Assembly: GCA_012861695.1 (NCBI GenBank)
Contig: JAAOOA010000006.1
Location: 15,944,379 to 16,008,378, forward strand
DNA from: Trematomus loennbergii
Lineage: Eukaryota > Chordata > Actinopteri > Perciformes > Nototheniidae
Direction of reading: 5' to 3'
Length of the DNA stretch: 64,000 nt
The translations under genes were made by a program, and so were the position numbers. Below, one piece after another: positions 56,401-64,000 of the stretch; position 1 is the first letter of the stretch, and the number at the start of each line of letters is the position of its first letter. The notes under the pieces were generated by a model. That model searched no databases. It saw only the letters and a program-made list of their open reading frames with translations, and was not told the origin of the DNA.

Positions 56401-57165
56401 CTATTAATTGCTCAGTCTAAAAATTGTCAAAAAGTAGTGATACAGGTCCATTATCATTTCCTGGAATCAGTGGAACAAAACCAAAAAAAAAAGCTTAAAC
56501 TTTTCGATCCACTATTATATATGACAAAGAAAATAATCAAATCTAAATTATCAAGATTCTGTTACCAGTTTCTAGGCGATGAAATTATACATCTTATGAT
56601 TGTTTCAACTTTAAAATGGATCTACTGAAAATGTAGCCTATAGACAATAATAGCATCCCTAAATTAAACATGTCATAAACAACATGAGCAGAAACTTTGG
56701 GCTGCAAAAGAAAGTTTGTGACAAGTTGTCAAGAACTTTTTCACCTAACTCTTAGGTATAACACATTAACTAAAGATTAGAAACTCTGCTTTTCCTTACA
56801 TCATCATTAGGATTTTTTTTCTCTGGTGGGCCAAAAGTTAACCCCATGATGTTGAATGCCCAATTATTCACTTGTGATGTAAACACAACACAATCCAATA
56901 CTTAGGCCTTTACAGTGGGGCATGTATAGTGCACAGACATGTTGTGAGGTTGTTGTTCCCTGTGGATGTTGGTCAGTACTTACAGGTAGTAGGTGAAAGT
57001 ACTGAGCCCGGTCGGGACGGTGGTCAGCCCCCTCCCGGAGCATTCTGCACCCCCATCTTCATCGCAGCTGCATGAGGGCGAGCACACGGCCGTCGACTGT
57101 CCTTGACCGGTGGCACCAGGGCGAAGGAAACACCACAAACATATCCAAAACAAGTCCACACGCAT
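26654..57165 (-). CDS. lgr4: Leucine-rich-repeat G-protein-coupled receptor 4 (18 coding exons, intact)
   Basis: A plasma-membrane receptor for R-spondins that potentiates canonical Wnt signalling by restraining RNF43/ZNRF3. Eighteen exons splice with consistent phase to 2,922 nt, 973 residues plus stop, with no frame break. Layout: signal peptide about 1-24, Cys-rich LRR N-cap ([17 protein letters not shown]), LRRs to about 470, hinge with [11 protein letters not shown] and [14 protein letters not shown], 7TM about 523-805, then a Ser-rich cytoplasmic tail. The last residues, [10 protein letters not shown] and YNIPRVKD, are diagnostic for LGR4 against LGR5 and LGR6. The class E/DRY equivalent is [10 protein letters not shown], and TM7 has NPVLYVFF. 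The ATG at 57165 has A at -3 and begins a clear signal peptide. Intron 1 (14.1 kb) carries a transposon cluster. It is transcribed towards mybpc3. Confidence 0.97.
28170..28223 (-). CDS. lgr4: lgr4 exon 17: hinge
   Basis: 54 nt, encoding [18 protein letters not shown] between an ATTTTTTTTAG acceptor and GTAAGA. The hinge appears shorter than in human LGR4 as I recall it. Confidence 0.88.
28760..28857 (-). CDS. lgr4: lgr4 exon 16: hinge
   Basis: 98 nt, encoding [19 protein letters not shown], the conserved Cys-rich hinge, then a Ser/Glu-rich stretch that varies between species. Confidence 0.94.
29665..29790 (-). CDS. lgr4: lgr4 exon 15: last LRRs and C-cap start
   Basis: 126 nt, encoding [20 protein letters not shown] and [20 protein letters not shown]. 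Phase 2 at the donor GTGAGG. Confidence 0.94.
29930..30001 (-). CDS. lgr4: lgr4 exon 14: LRR unit
   Basis: 72 nt, encoding [20 protein letters not shown] and LTNL. Confidence 0.95.
30093..30164 (-). CDS. lgr4: lgr4 exon 13: LRR unit
   Basis: 72 nt, encoding [20 protein letters not shown] and LRLL. Confidence 0.95.
30312..30377 (-). CDS. lgr4: lgr4 exon 12: LRR unit (66 nt)
   Basis: Encodes [20 protein letters not shown] and EI. Confidence 0.95.
30639..30710 (-). CDS. lgr4: lgr4 exon 11: LRR unit
   Basis: 72 nt, encoding [20 protein letters not shown] and LQTL. Confidence 0.95.
30794..30862 (-). CDS. lgr4: lgr4 exon 10: LRR unit (69 nt)
   Basis: Encodes [20 protein letters not shown] and ESL, with the RGASM signature of LGR4-6. 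The next intron is only 83 nt. Confidence 0.95.
31038..31109 (-). CDS. lgr4: lgr4 exon 9: LRR unit
   Basis: 72 nt, encoding [20 protein letters not shown] and LHSL. Confidence 0.95.
31342..31413 (-). CDS. lgr4: lgr4 exon 8: LRR unit
   Basis: 72 nt, encoding [20 protein letters not shown] and LRTI. Confidence 0.95.
31911..31979 (-). CDS. lgr4: lgr4 exon 7: LRR unit (69 nt)
   Basis: Encodes [20 protein letters not shown] and KEL. One codon shorter than the standard unit, as expected for this LGR4 repeat. Confidence 0.95.
31980..33286 (-). other. lgr4 intron 6
   Basis: 1.3 kb with a short AC run at 33243-33256. Nothing else is recognised. Confidence 0.55.
33287..33358 (-). CDS. lgr4: lgr4 exon 6: LRR unit
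   Basis: 72 nt, encoding [20 protein letters not shown] and LETL. Confidence 0.95.
33359..34890 (-). other. lgr4 intron 5
   Basis: It has interrupted GT runs at 33493-33530 and 33620-33655. No exon or element is recognised. Confidence 0.55.
34891..35106 (-). CDS. lgr4: lgr4 exon 5: three fused LRR units
   Basis: 216 nt, three 24-residue repeats: [36 protein letters not shown] and [20 protein letters not shown]. Human LGR4 keeps these repeats contiguous in the same order. Confidence 0.96.
35107..37240 (-). other. lgr4 intron 4
   Basis: 2.1 kb of non-coding sequence with the GT repeat at its start. A short frame at 35768-36139 has no domain. Confidence 0.55.
37149..37228. repeat. (GT)40 microsatellite beside the lgr4 exon 4 donor
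   Basis: An uninterrupted GT run of 80 bases, CA on the lgr4 strand. It ends 12 bases from the exon 4 splice donor. Confidence 0.98.
37241..37312 (-). CDS. lgr4: lgr4 exon 4: LRR unit beside a CA repeat
   Basis: 72 nt, encoding [20 protein letters not shown] and LQSL. The donor GTAAGC is followed after only 12 intronic bases by a long CA tract (minus strand). Confidence 0.95.
37942..38013 (-). CDS. lgr4: lgr4 exon 3: LRR unit
   Basis: 72 nt, encoding [20 protein letters not shown] and LKVL. Donor GTAAGC. Confidence 0.95.
38014..42763 (-). other. lgr4 intron 2
   Basis: 4.75 kb with no convincing exon. There is a pyrimidine-rich CTCTTTCTCTCCC patch at 41730-41780. No transposon with legible ends is seen. 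Confidence 0.55.
42764..42835 (-). CDS. lgr4: lgr4 exon 2: LRR unit
   Basis: 72 nt, encoding [20 protein letters not shown] and LEEL. Acceptor TTCCACAG, donor GTAAGT. Confidence 0.95.
42836..44711 (-). other. lgr4 intron 1, part proximal to exon 2
   Basis: Non-coding. The open frames at 43537-43887 show no domain. Confidence 0.5.
45032..45117 (+). pseudogene. hAT transposase BED zinc-finger remnant
   Basis: ATG followed by [19 protein letters not shown], the first half of a BED finger with one CxxC pair. No His pair or catalytic domain follows, so it is a deletion relic. Confidence 0.7.
45307..45340. repeat. GA-rich simple repeat
   Basis: GAGAGAGAGAGAG and GGGGGAGAGA units inside the nested hAT element. 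Confidence 0.8.
46255..46430. repeat. Possible retrotransposon 3' fragment
   Basis: GGTTCAAGGTTCAAGGCTTA followed by TATTTGTCATACGTACA and a degenerate stretch, resembling fish LINE-type 3' fragments. It lies between the two TIR element copies. Confidence 0.3.
46922..47683. mobile_element. Non-autonomous TIR DNA transposon, copy 2 (uninterrupted)
   Basis: The ends are TGGCGCGTTTCCACTACAC and the inverse GTAGTGGAAACGCGCCA, flanked by TTA on both sides (46919-46921, 47684-47686). 762 bp, same orientation as copy 1. An extra copy of the terminal word lies internally near 46997. It provides an unoccupied version of the site that the hAT element entered in copy 1. Confidence 0.8.
47893..48275. 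mobile_element. hAT-type MITE
   Basis: 383 bp with ends TAGGGGTGTGCA and TGCACCCCTA and an 8-bp duplication GCCTTTAT at 47885-47892 and 48276-48283. The subterminal regions are rich in ATCGATTC/GAATCG words. No coding. Confidence 0.88.
48772..48913. mobile_element. Third-level MITE inside the nested hAT element
   Basis: 142 bp, ends GCGACCCAACGGAAGTTTA and AAACTTCCGTTGGGTTGC, flanked by TTTAA on both sides (48767-48771 and 48914-48918). Confidence 0.7.
48988..49014. repeat. Short hairpin
   Basis: CAGATGGTTTG and CAAACCATCT-like arms separated by a few bases, inside the nested hAT element. Origin unclear. Confidence 0.5.
49505..49885. mobile_element. MITE with GGTGGGGTAGGTAA ends
   Basis: 381 bp. 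Left end GGTGGGGTAGGTAAGTTTG, right end AAATTACCTACCCCACC, flanked by TTTAAA on both sides. This is a very common percomorph interspersed repeat. It is inserted in the outer hAT element. Confidence 0.85.
50102..50877. mobile_element. TIR element with CCCCTAGATTCCAC ends
   Basis: 776 bp. The left end CCCCTAGATTCCACCGGGTC matches the inverse of the right end (GACCCAGTGGAATCTAGGGG). TTA flanks both sides, suggestive of PIF/Harbinger. The subterminal CGCGGCGCAGCCGTAACG words also occur inverted. It holds a large TA/CA palindrome. Confidence 0.75.
50353..50508. repeat. TA/CA microsatellite forming a long imperfect palindrome
   Basis: The left arm ATACAATTTTTGTGTGTGTA is mirrored by TACACACACACAAATTGTAT on the right, with alternating TA tracts between. 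Apparent open frames here are repeats of Tyr-Ile and are not genes. Confidence 0.85.
51882..56983 (-). other. lgr4 intron 1, part proximal to exon 1
   Basis: 5.1 kb without a recognised gene. The stretch at 52795-53510 has paired words such as TCCTATCCACTATTCCTTA and GGAATAGACGATAGG that suggest another old DNA element, but I cannot fix its ends. There is a GA run at 53822-53838. Confidence 0.45.
56984..57165 (-). CDS. lgr4: lgr4 exon 1: signal peptide and LRR N-terminal cap
   Basis: It starts [20 protein letters not shown], followed by the four-Cys cap and [16 protein letters not shown]. The Leu codon is split at the donor GTAAGT, the same phase used by the LRR exons. Confidence 0.95.
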
Positions 57166-58180
57166 TTTCTCCTCGTCGTTTCAGGTGAAAGCGATAAAAA
57201 GGAGGCCTTTCTTTGTGGTTTAATCTATTCCGGACGTCGACTTCTCATGTGGTTGGTCGGCTGAGGCATGAAGAGATGAAGGCTAACCGACGCTTTTCAC
57301 ACAAAACAAATAAAACGTCCGAGCACTTCATACATTCACAAGCCAAACCAACAAATATCCACGTTAGGGTTTTAGCTAGCGTTAACAACCAAACATTGTC
57401 TCCGAAGACGTGTGTTTTACCTTGCAGTGAAACATTTCTCAACCCCCCCGTGTGTCGTATTAGTCCATGAAAATAAAGTAGCAGAGCTGGTGGCGACAAG
57501 AGCGGTAGCCTACCTTGCGTTTTTTGCGTTTTCGCTGTCCCATTAAATAATCAACAAAAGAAATAAAGCCCAAACCAGCAGTGCCTGCTAATGCGTCGCT
57601 AACAGGCTGATCTGGTCGCGGGGAAATGCCCAGCTAAACACACCGGGTTTGTTTCCTAACAGGAGATCACCGACAGTTTTCAGCCATTCCTCACGTTCCC
57701 CTCCTCTGCTCCTGACATCAACAGCATGCTTGTGGCTCTGCAGGCACCCTACCGGACAACCTGCAGCACTGGGCCTGTGCAACACTCAGACCTGCACCAC
57801 AACGTCACTGCTGCCACACTCACCAGCCGGGGGGAAGAGGCAGGTAAAAGTTACACAACTATGGAGATCCAGTTTAGTTTCAGAGAAACGTATCAGTGCA
57901 TTTCCTGTTAAACACTGTTTGCCCTGTTTCAAAAGCAGCGGGGTGGGAGTTGTAGCTACTCAGGTCCTTTGATAAAAAGTATTAATACCACACTAATAGT
58001 GGAAGGAGGCAGAAGTTATTCGTACATTACATCCATAGTTTCTCTTGGAATAAAATCACACTGTACATTTTACATTTATATATTCAGTTTAATATTTAAT
58101 ATTACATCTGTCACATAATTATGTATAATACCTTGCTTTATATCTTGTTAGTTAATTTGTAAATTCAACATGTATATTCT
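57166..58180 (-). promoter_or_regulatory. lgr4: Presumed lgr4 5' UTR and proximal promoter
   Basis: This is the sequence immediately upstream of the lgr4 ATG on the minus strand. It is somewhat richer in GC and CpG (about 57480-57860) than the flanking intron. No TATA box at a fixed distance is evident, in line with a broad promoter. The start site cannot be placed. Confidence 0.4.
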
Positions 58181-58300
58181 CTACTTTCTTGTTTATTTCT
58201 TGTCTTTTAATTTGTATTGTACAATGCCATGTCTTTTTATGCTGCTGCAACACAAACATTTCCCAAATTGGGATCAATAAAGTTCCATCTTATCTTATTG
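58180..58300 (+). repeat. LINE-type 3' tail
   Basis: CAACACAAACATTTCCCAAA then TTGGGATCAATAAAGTTC and TATCTTATCTTATT, the typical ending of fish non-LTR retrotransposons. Confidence 0.55.
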
Positions 58301-58923
58301 TGATAAGCAGCATTTATGTCTAAGCATAACAACAATCAAATAAACAAAGACATGAGTAAAAGTAGCTAAATGTTTTAGACCTTTCAAAGTTAATTTTACA
58401 GATTTAAATTGATGATATGGGGTAAAATAATAAGCAATATTCAGCTGGTATACATTGCTATATGTGACTCCGTTAAACACACAGACAATGCATCACATTT
58501 AATTGTGTTTATACATATTTTTTATGTAAAATCTTTTTTTTGACGAGTAACAGGCAATAGCCTAAAATACAAAAGAAAAATAAGGGGGAATACAAATACA
58601 TTATGGCCAAATTATGTATTTGTTCCATTTAAGACACAAAAGAAAGGTGTGTGGGTTGGAAAGCACAAGTTATTTTACTTTATGCTACAGTTAACCAGTT
58701 AAGCCCCGAGCCTGTTTTTCAGGTCTCAGGCTCGAAAATAACATTCCCAGAACACTTTGAGTAGTGAAGACTAAATCTTCACTTCTCAAAGTGGTAAATT
58801 AATAATATTTGTTCTCAAAGCAATGATAAACCTGTAAGTTGGATGTAGAAAAATCAGAATCAATATAGAATTTTTTTATTTTAAAGTAAATTCAGATTGA
58901 ACATAGTAAAAAATTGTAAATAA

Positions 58924-59300
58924 TAATAATAACTTGGATTTATATAGCGCCTTTCATGAGACCCAAGGTTGCTTTACAAACAAGAACAGGAGTAGAAACA
59001 AACATAACAAAAACAAAAGGCAGTCAGACAAACAGTTAGGCAGACAAAACAACAAATAGATTAGGGGCCAAAGGCCTTGGTAAACAGATGGGACTTGAGG
59101 GCACTTTTGAAGGCGTGGGGATGTTGCGGATCTCCGCAGGGAGAGCGTTCCAGAGGGTGGGGGCTGCCATACTGAAGGCTCTGTCCCCGAAGGTTCGCAG
59201 GTTGGTTCGGGGGGTGGTAAGCAGGCCAGAGTCTGAAGACCGCAGGTTCCGGGGTGGGGCATGTGGGAAGAACAGCGAGCCAGCTAGCAGCTAGCACCAT
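58924..59300. repeat. Dispersed fish repeat with a TTTATATAGCGCCTTTC head
   Basis: It starts GGATTTATATAGCGCCTTTC and continues with GGGACTTGAGGGCACTTTTG and AGAGCGTTCCAGAGGGTGGG, wording common to many fish intergenic repeats. The open frames across it are not genes. Confidence 0.5.
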
Positions 59301-61586
59301 TAGCCTGGTAGAAACCTGACCTCGAACCTCAGCAGCGGTGATGGAAAACAGCTCAGTTGAGATGGCAGGACTGAGGGAGGGTTCGTGGATAGTCCTGGGA
59401 GCGTGGCAGAGAGGAGCCCAGTCGGGGTATTCCGGAGCGGGGATTCCACGGATAGCAGAGCACGACGGTGAGCTCGTTTTGCTAATGGCAGGACGGCAGA
59501 GGCTAGGAGCTAAACAGCAGCCAAACATAATCGGCTGAGCAACGGAGATGGCAGGAACACAAAACCAAAGCAGAACAATCTTTTCGCTGTGTATGTGAAA
59601 ATAAATTGACAGCAGGGAGTGATAGACACGAGGAATAAGCGTCGGCATGAATAAATTATAGTTTCCATCCACAAAAAAAACATTACTTATAGTGAAAACC
59701 ACCCTTGAATGATGGGATAGTAGACTAAAAGCTTTAGGAATCCAAACTATAACATATAATAAGTACCCTGTATCAAGATTGATGCAAAACAAGTGACATT
59801 TGACCTTTTTAGAGAGATTTAGAAAATAAAAAACACTTTGGGGTCATTGGGTGCATTTTCCATATCTCTGGAACCCATCGGTCGATTTTGATGATTGACA
59901 CCTCTTTTTAACCGTTAGAGCATTGGTGAATTAGTGATGCGTAGCCAGAATGCCAAAAACCGGAAGCTGTCATACACTCTCGTAGCTATCATAGCAGCTA
60001 TATATGAAAACTCCGTTATTGACATAAATATGATGATGGATTATCAGTAATCATTTCAAAGTGACGCAGACACATTGGATTAACCTTCAGAAGCGTTTTT
60101 ATCATTTTAATGCCATTGAACACAACTTTTGATCAGAAAACAGCAACGGTAAGACTTATTTTCTGTTTTGGTCCCGTAAAGCTACGTTGTGTGTTGTCTG
60201 GGTTTGCTTCCCCTGCCGCGAGTTTTGATCGCTCAGTGGTGGTACTTATACCCCTAGAATCCGTGGAATCTCAGCTTGCTCGCTGATATCTTGTTTGTGC
60301 AGATCCGATAAGTACTAAGGTATCCATACCGTGAGTTCTGTGCTAAGTGCGTTAGCATTTTTTCGCTCAGGGCTAATTCAGAGGCTTGGTATGACCCTTG
60401 TGTTTTGTTTAGCTAAAAATGGTTAATATTGTCTGATAGCTGAGTTTCTTCCCGTTAAGTGGGTATGACACATTCATAGTTTGTTAAATGTTAAGAAGCC
60501 CTCAGACGCTGTTTCTTGCAAGATGTTGGGTTTTCCCCCCAGGTACCGGGGGCATGGGGCTTAACTAAATATCATAGGATTATTGACTGGGTGTATTCTT
60601 GGCAAGGGAGCTTGACAATGTACATAATTCAGTGGAGATCACATTAGGTAAGTACAAGTAGATATGTGTACATGCCAGGTCAATGGGGGTTCCAACAAAA
60701 TACTACAAGCCAAAGTAAGAATGTTAGGTCTGACACTTTATGCCTAAACTAGGATTGCTTATTGTTTGTAGAGTTACCTATTACATCCTTTCTGTTCAAT
60801 ACACAGGAAACACATTACTGAAGCTTGAAGCAAAAATAATCTTGTTGTAAAGAATTCTAAAGTTCTAAAGAAAGACCGATCTACTGTGCGAACCACCATG
60901 TTATCTACCGAATCCATAACATTGCAGACTAACATGTTAACCTTTTTTTATGATTAAGAAGGCATTGATCGCTTGTGTTTTACATTGCTACAAACCTGAA
61001 GATAAGACAAAGCTCAGCAATGTGTGTCATAATGGCTTTGAACATTATGATGGAAGTACATGATGGTAATTTCCATGCTTAGTTATGTCTCGGTTTTTGG
61101 GGGGTTGATACAATTAGTTTAACAGCCAAATGCAACTTTTTTTTACCTCTTGGGAACCTTTTATTTCAAATCCCTTAAAAAAAGCACATTATCATGAGGG
61201 TTTTTTACATCAAGGACCTCGCAAATGATTTGTATATCCTGTCAATGGAGAGCTGTTTATATCCAGCGGTCCAGCGCAGGGCTGACATGACGTCTGGCAA
61301 ACAGCTTGGTGATGTAGCCGTAAAAAGGACCAGCAGAATGAGAAGCAAAGAATATACCAAATAAATATTTTAAGAATTGAGAATTTTGCATCGGAGGTTA
61401 CATGTTATGGGATACATTTAGGATATTTGTCTTCAAAATGTCAGTAAATCATTTATATTGTATATAACTACAACAACATACTCAACCATTGCTAAGCGCA
61501 TAGTGCTGAACTTTCTAATCAGATGTTATTTGTGTTTATGATTACATTTTGATTTTCTCCTGTTCCTTTGCATAAACACTTTTTCT
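59301..61586. other. Upstream flank of lgr4, no gene recognised
   Basis: I see no coding region. The stretch near 59840-60000 (CCATATCTCTGGAACCCATC) may be an old repeat. Confidence 0.4.
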
Positions 61587-61590
61587 TTAA

Positions 61591-62000
61591 AGGTCACCTA
61601 TTATGCAAAATCCACTTTTTATGTCTTTTATACATGTGTCCCCTCTGTGTAAAGAGATTCTGAAAGTTTCAGGAAAAAATATTTGCTCTCTTTTTCTCCT
61701 GATCTATTTATATAAAAACCTGTCTGAAAATGAGCTGATCATTTGAATCTCCTCCTAGAGCACCATTGTGTTCGTTTTAACCAAATATCTCGCAGAGCGA
61801 CGTGGGGAGGGGCACCTTATTTTCATCTAAAGTAAAAGACAGAGAATCAGCACTTTTGAAACAGGGCTGAAACAGAGGGGATTATGGGATGCTACAATGC
61901 ATGATCTGTTTGGTATTTGGAGCCAAACACTTCGGAGACATGTTTTGTATATATCTGAGACCTATAATATATTGATGAAAAACAGTATAATAGGGGACCT
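61591..62000. mobile_element. TTAA-flanked MITE, copy A
   Basis: 410 bp, ends AGGTCACCTATTATGCAAAA and the inverse TATAATAGGGGACCT, with TTAA at both ends. Non-coding. It is inverted relative to copy B at 62785-63323. Confidence 0.8.
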
Positions 62001-62004
62001 TTAA

Positions 62005-62780
62005 GTAAACAATGGCAGTTTTCAACATTATTTGAGCCCCGTAACTTTAAATGGTGGAACACTTTATGTCGGATGCACACTTGTCAATACATTTGAAAGA
62101 TGTGCATATAGTTAAGTGATGACTGCAGGCATAAAATGAGGAAAGACACAACAATGACACCATATATACATCTCCAACACCCACATTCACTGCATGTGCT
62201 CTGCTTAACACATCACTTACAAAAACTATTGCAGCACCTGACACTCAGCGTCTCCACCCTTCACATTATGAGATAATCAATGGTGCATAGGGAAAAGGGA
62301 AATCAACCAGACAGGGCACACTCATAAGGCCAGAGGCATATGGCGCACCTGCAGCATATGGAAACTGGGATTGGATTATGAGCCATACATTATCAGTTGG
62401 GTGGTTTACAGTATGGTATCAATCATGGAGAGTCAAATCAGCACCCTGAGGCAAATCCCTCTTTAATAGGGAAGGAAGTTGTGGCATCTACCGAGATCTT
62501 CTTTTTAAAAGGTCCAGAAGCTCAAGCGTATTATTCACATTACTGAAAATATTACAAGTTCATTTAAAGAGTTTGCCAAGTAATATATTTTACATCAACA
62601 TCCATTTCTAGTTACTGCACACAGCTCGTCTACAGTCCTCGTACAACTTTGAAAACAGTTGGGCTCTAATCCAGGTGACTCTATAGTGTCTTGCTGACTG
62701 GTTTACTAGCTAACAACATGCAGTAAATAAGTAAAAACAATAAACGTTTTAAACAGTAGGGTTGTATATTTTTGAACTGT
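62005..62780. other. Spacer between the two MITEs
   Basis: Non-coding. No feature is recognised. Confidence 0.5.
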
Positions 62781-62784
62781 TTAA

Positions 62785-63323
62785 AGGTCTCCTATTATAC
62801 TATTTTTAGGCATATATTATAGGTCTCAGATATATCAAAAACATGTCTATGAAGTGTTTTGCTCAAAATACCAAACAGATCACCCGTTCTAGCCATGCCT
62901 CTATTTCAGCCCTGTTATGAGAGGTGCTGATTCCGTAGCCGGGACGAGAGCTCATGCAGAAGAATTCTACCGAGATACTCAGCTAAACGCTGCCGTGATT
63001 AAACACCATATTATGTTCCAAACCACATCAATGATTCTTTCTGAAACAGTATGGAGCTCAAATGCTTTTTCTCTCACGGGTTTACCACAAGGTGAGTACC
63101 TTTTCATATCCTGCTTTTTTACACATACTCTCTCCAGTACAGCGTTAGCTCTGAGTGTTAGCATGCTTGCTAATGTAAACACAGACCATATTACTTCCAA
63201 AACGTCGCACATTGGCCCATGGGCGTAAAGCCAGCCCACATTTTCTATTATCGGCAGCAAATCTGGATCAAGTCTACTGACATACCGGGGACACATATTT
63301 GCATTTTGCATGATAGGAGACCT
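62785..63323. mobile_element. TTAA-flanked MITE, copy B
   Basis: 539 bp, ends AGGTCTCCTATTATAC and CATGATAGGAGACCT, with TTAA at both ends. Its left part is the reverse complement of the right part of copy A (ATATATCAAAAACATGTCT against AGACATGTTTTGTATATAT). Confidence 0.8.
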
Positions 63324-63327
63324 TTAA

Positions 63328-64000
63328 GGACAAGTGTGTGGGTCTTATTGGAATAGGCTATCACAAAGATAGGTGGTTACACACAGCCATCTTCCTTTAA
63401 ACTTCTCCTTTAAACTTCCTACAGTAACCCAGAATGAACATACCAAACTCAAATGAGGCACTTGTGCGTTTTCAAGTAACCTGAAGTCCTCAAATACACT
63501 TGAAAAGGAAGGGATGAGCGGACGGGTATTGAATTGGTTGCACCCTGCAATCTCAACGCTAGATGCCATGGAATTATACACACTGGTCCTTTAAATTTAG
63601 TTCATTGCCTCTTCCTCCAATGTAAGCAAAGCCAAAGACATCCTGGATCCACACATTAAAATGGAAGACTGATCCTGTAAGAAATGTCAAGATATAAGCA
63701 GTGAGTGCTGAGAATAGCAAGTATTAAGTTAAGTCACAGTATTGACCTTTTACAATACAAAATCAAGGTTTCTATGCTGAAACTCGTCCTTGTTTTGTGA
63801 ATGACCAAATTGTCTTAGTGACAAACTTGTGACCCAGCTGAGTGAGACATGAAAGGTCGAAACTCGATGAATTATCCAGTAGAGAGAAGTTGTAGACAAC
63901 CTTGAGTCCAGTAGAAGTGCCTGGAGTACATTGTGCCAAGGACTATAAATAAATAGAATGTACCCATGCAGAGGTCATCATCTGGATACCTTGCATTTTG
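63328..64000. other. Right edge of window
   Basis: No exon-like or repeat signature is recognised. The short frames here have no domain. Confidence 0.5.

Noticed and set aside
59061..59792. 243-codon minus-strand frame upstream of lgr4
   Set aside because: It crosses a dispersed repeat (TTTATATAGCGCC head) and has no recognisable domain or splice context.
1..64000. CRISPR arrays, operons, bacterial promoters
   Set aside because: The DNA is vertebrate; the repeats seen are microsatellites and transposons, and genes are intron-split.

Overview
The window is vertebrate nuclear DNA, almost certainly from a ray-finned (teleost, probably percomorph-type) fish. It has multi-exon genes with GT-AG introns, short fish-like introns beside long ones, CA/GT and TA microsatellites, a tRNA-derived SINE and many small terminal-inverted-repeat DNA transposons of fish type. 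Two protein-coding genes are recognisable and they converge tail to tail.

Positions 1-22.5 kb, plus strand: mybpc3, cardiac-type myosin-binding protein C, a thick-filament C-zone protein. The window begins inside the gene, so the C0 domain exons are missing. From the Pro/Ala-rich C0-C1 linker I can follow 28 exons through C1, the M domain, C2-C10 and a short charged tail to the stop at 22321-22323, with a poly(A) signal at 22501. Two constitutive exons (C6 and C7) each lack one base, which breaks the reading frame. The codons on both sides are well preserved, so an assembly error is at least as likely as real gene decay.

The most interesting signal lies in the intron between C6 and C7 (13341-17107). 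A TATA/MEF2-like box (15059-15068) precedes a leader with a good splice donor, then an ATG in a strong context that opens a Pro/Ala/Glu-rich coding stretch. After one further missing base in a C-run, that stretch reaches a phase-1 donor matching the phase-1 acceptor of the C7 exon. The implied protein is Pro/Ala-rich N-terminus + FN3-Ig-FN3-Ig, which is the architecture of myosin-binding protein H. I propose an internal promoter giving a MyBP-H-like short isoform from within mybpc3.

Positions 22.5-26.65 kb: the shared 3' region. No gene is seen apart from the presumed lgr4 3' UTR and a dispersed repeat.

Positions 26.65-57.17 kb, minus strand: lgr4, the leucine-rich-repeat GPCR that binds R-spondins and strengthens Wnt signalling. 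All 18 coding exons are found and the frame is intact (973 residues): signal peptide, LRR ectodomain in 72-nt exon units, hinge, and one GC-rich exon carrying the 7TM domain and tail. A 40-unit GT/CA repeat begins 12 bases downstream of the exon 4 splice donor.

Intron 1 of lgr4 (42.8-57.0 kb) holds a nested transposon cluster from 44.7 to 51.9 kb. Several elements have target-site duplications legible in the sequence, so the order of insertion can be reconstructed. Upstream of lgr4 (57.2-64 kb) are the 5' flank, a retrotransposon-like tail, a dispersed repeat, and two inverted copies of a TTAA-flanked MITE. No further gene is recognised there.

In mammals MYBPC3/LGR4, MYBPC1/LGR5 and MYBPH/LGR6 are each on the same chromosome, so the neighbourhood probably preserves an ancient linkage.
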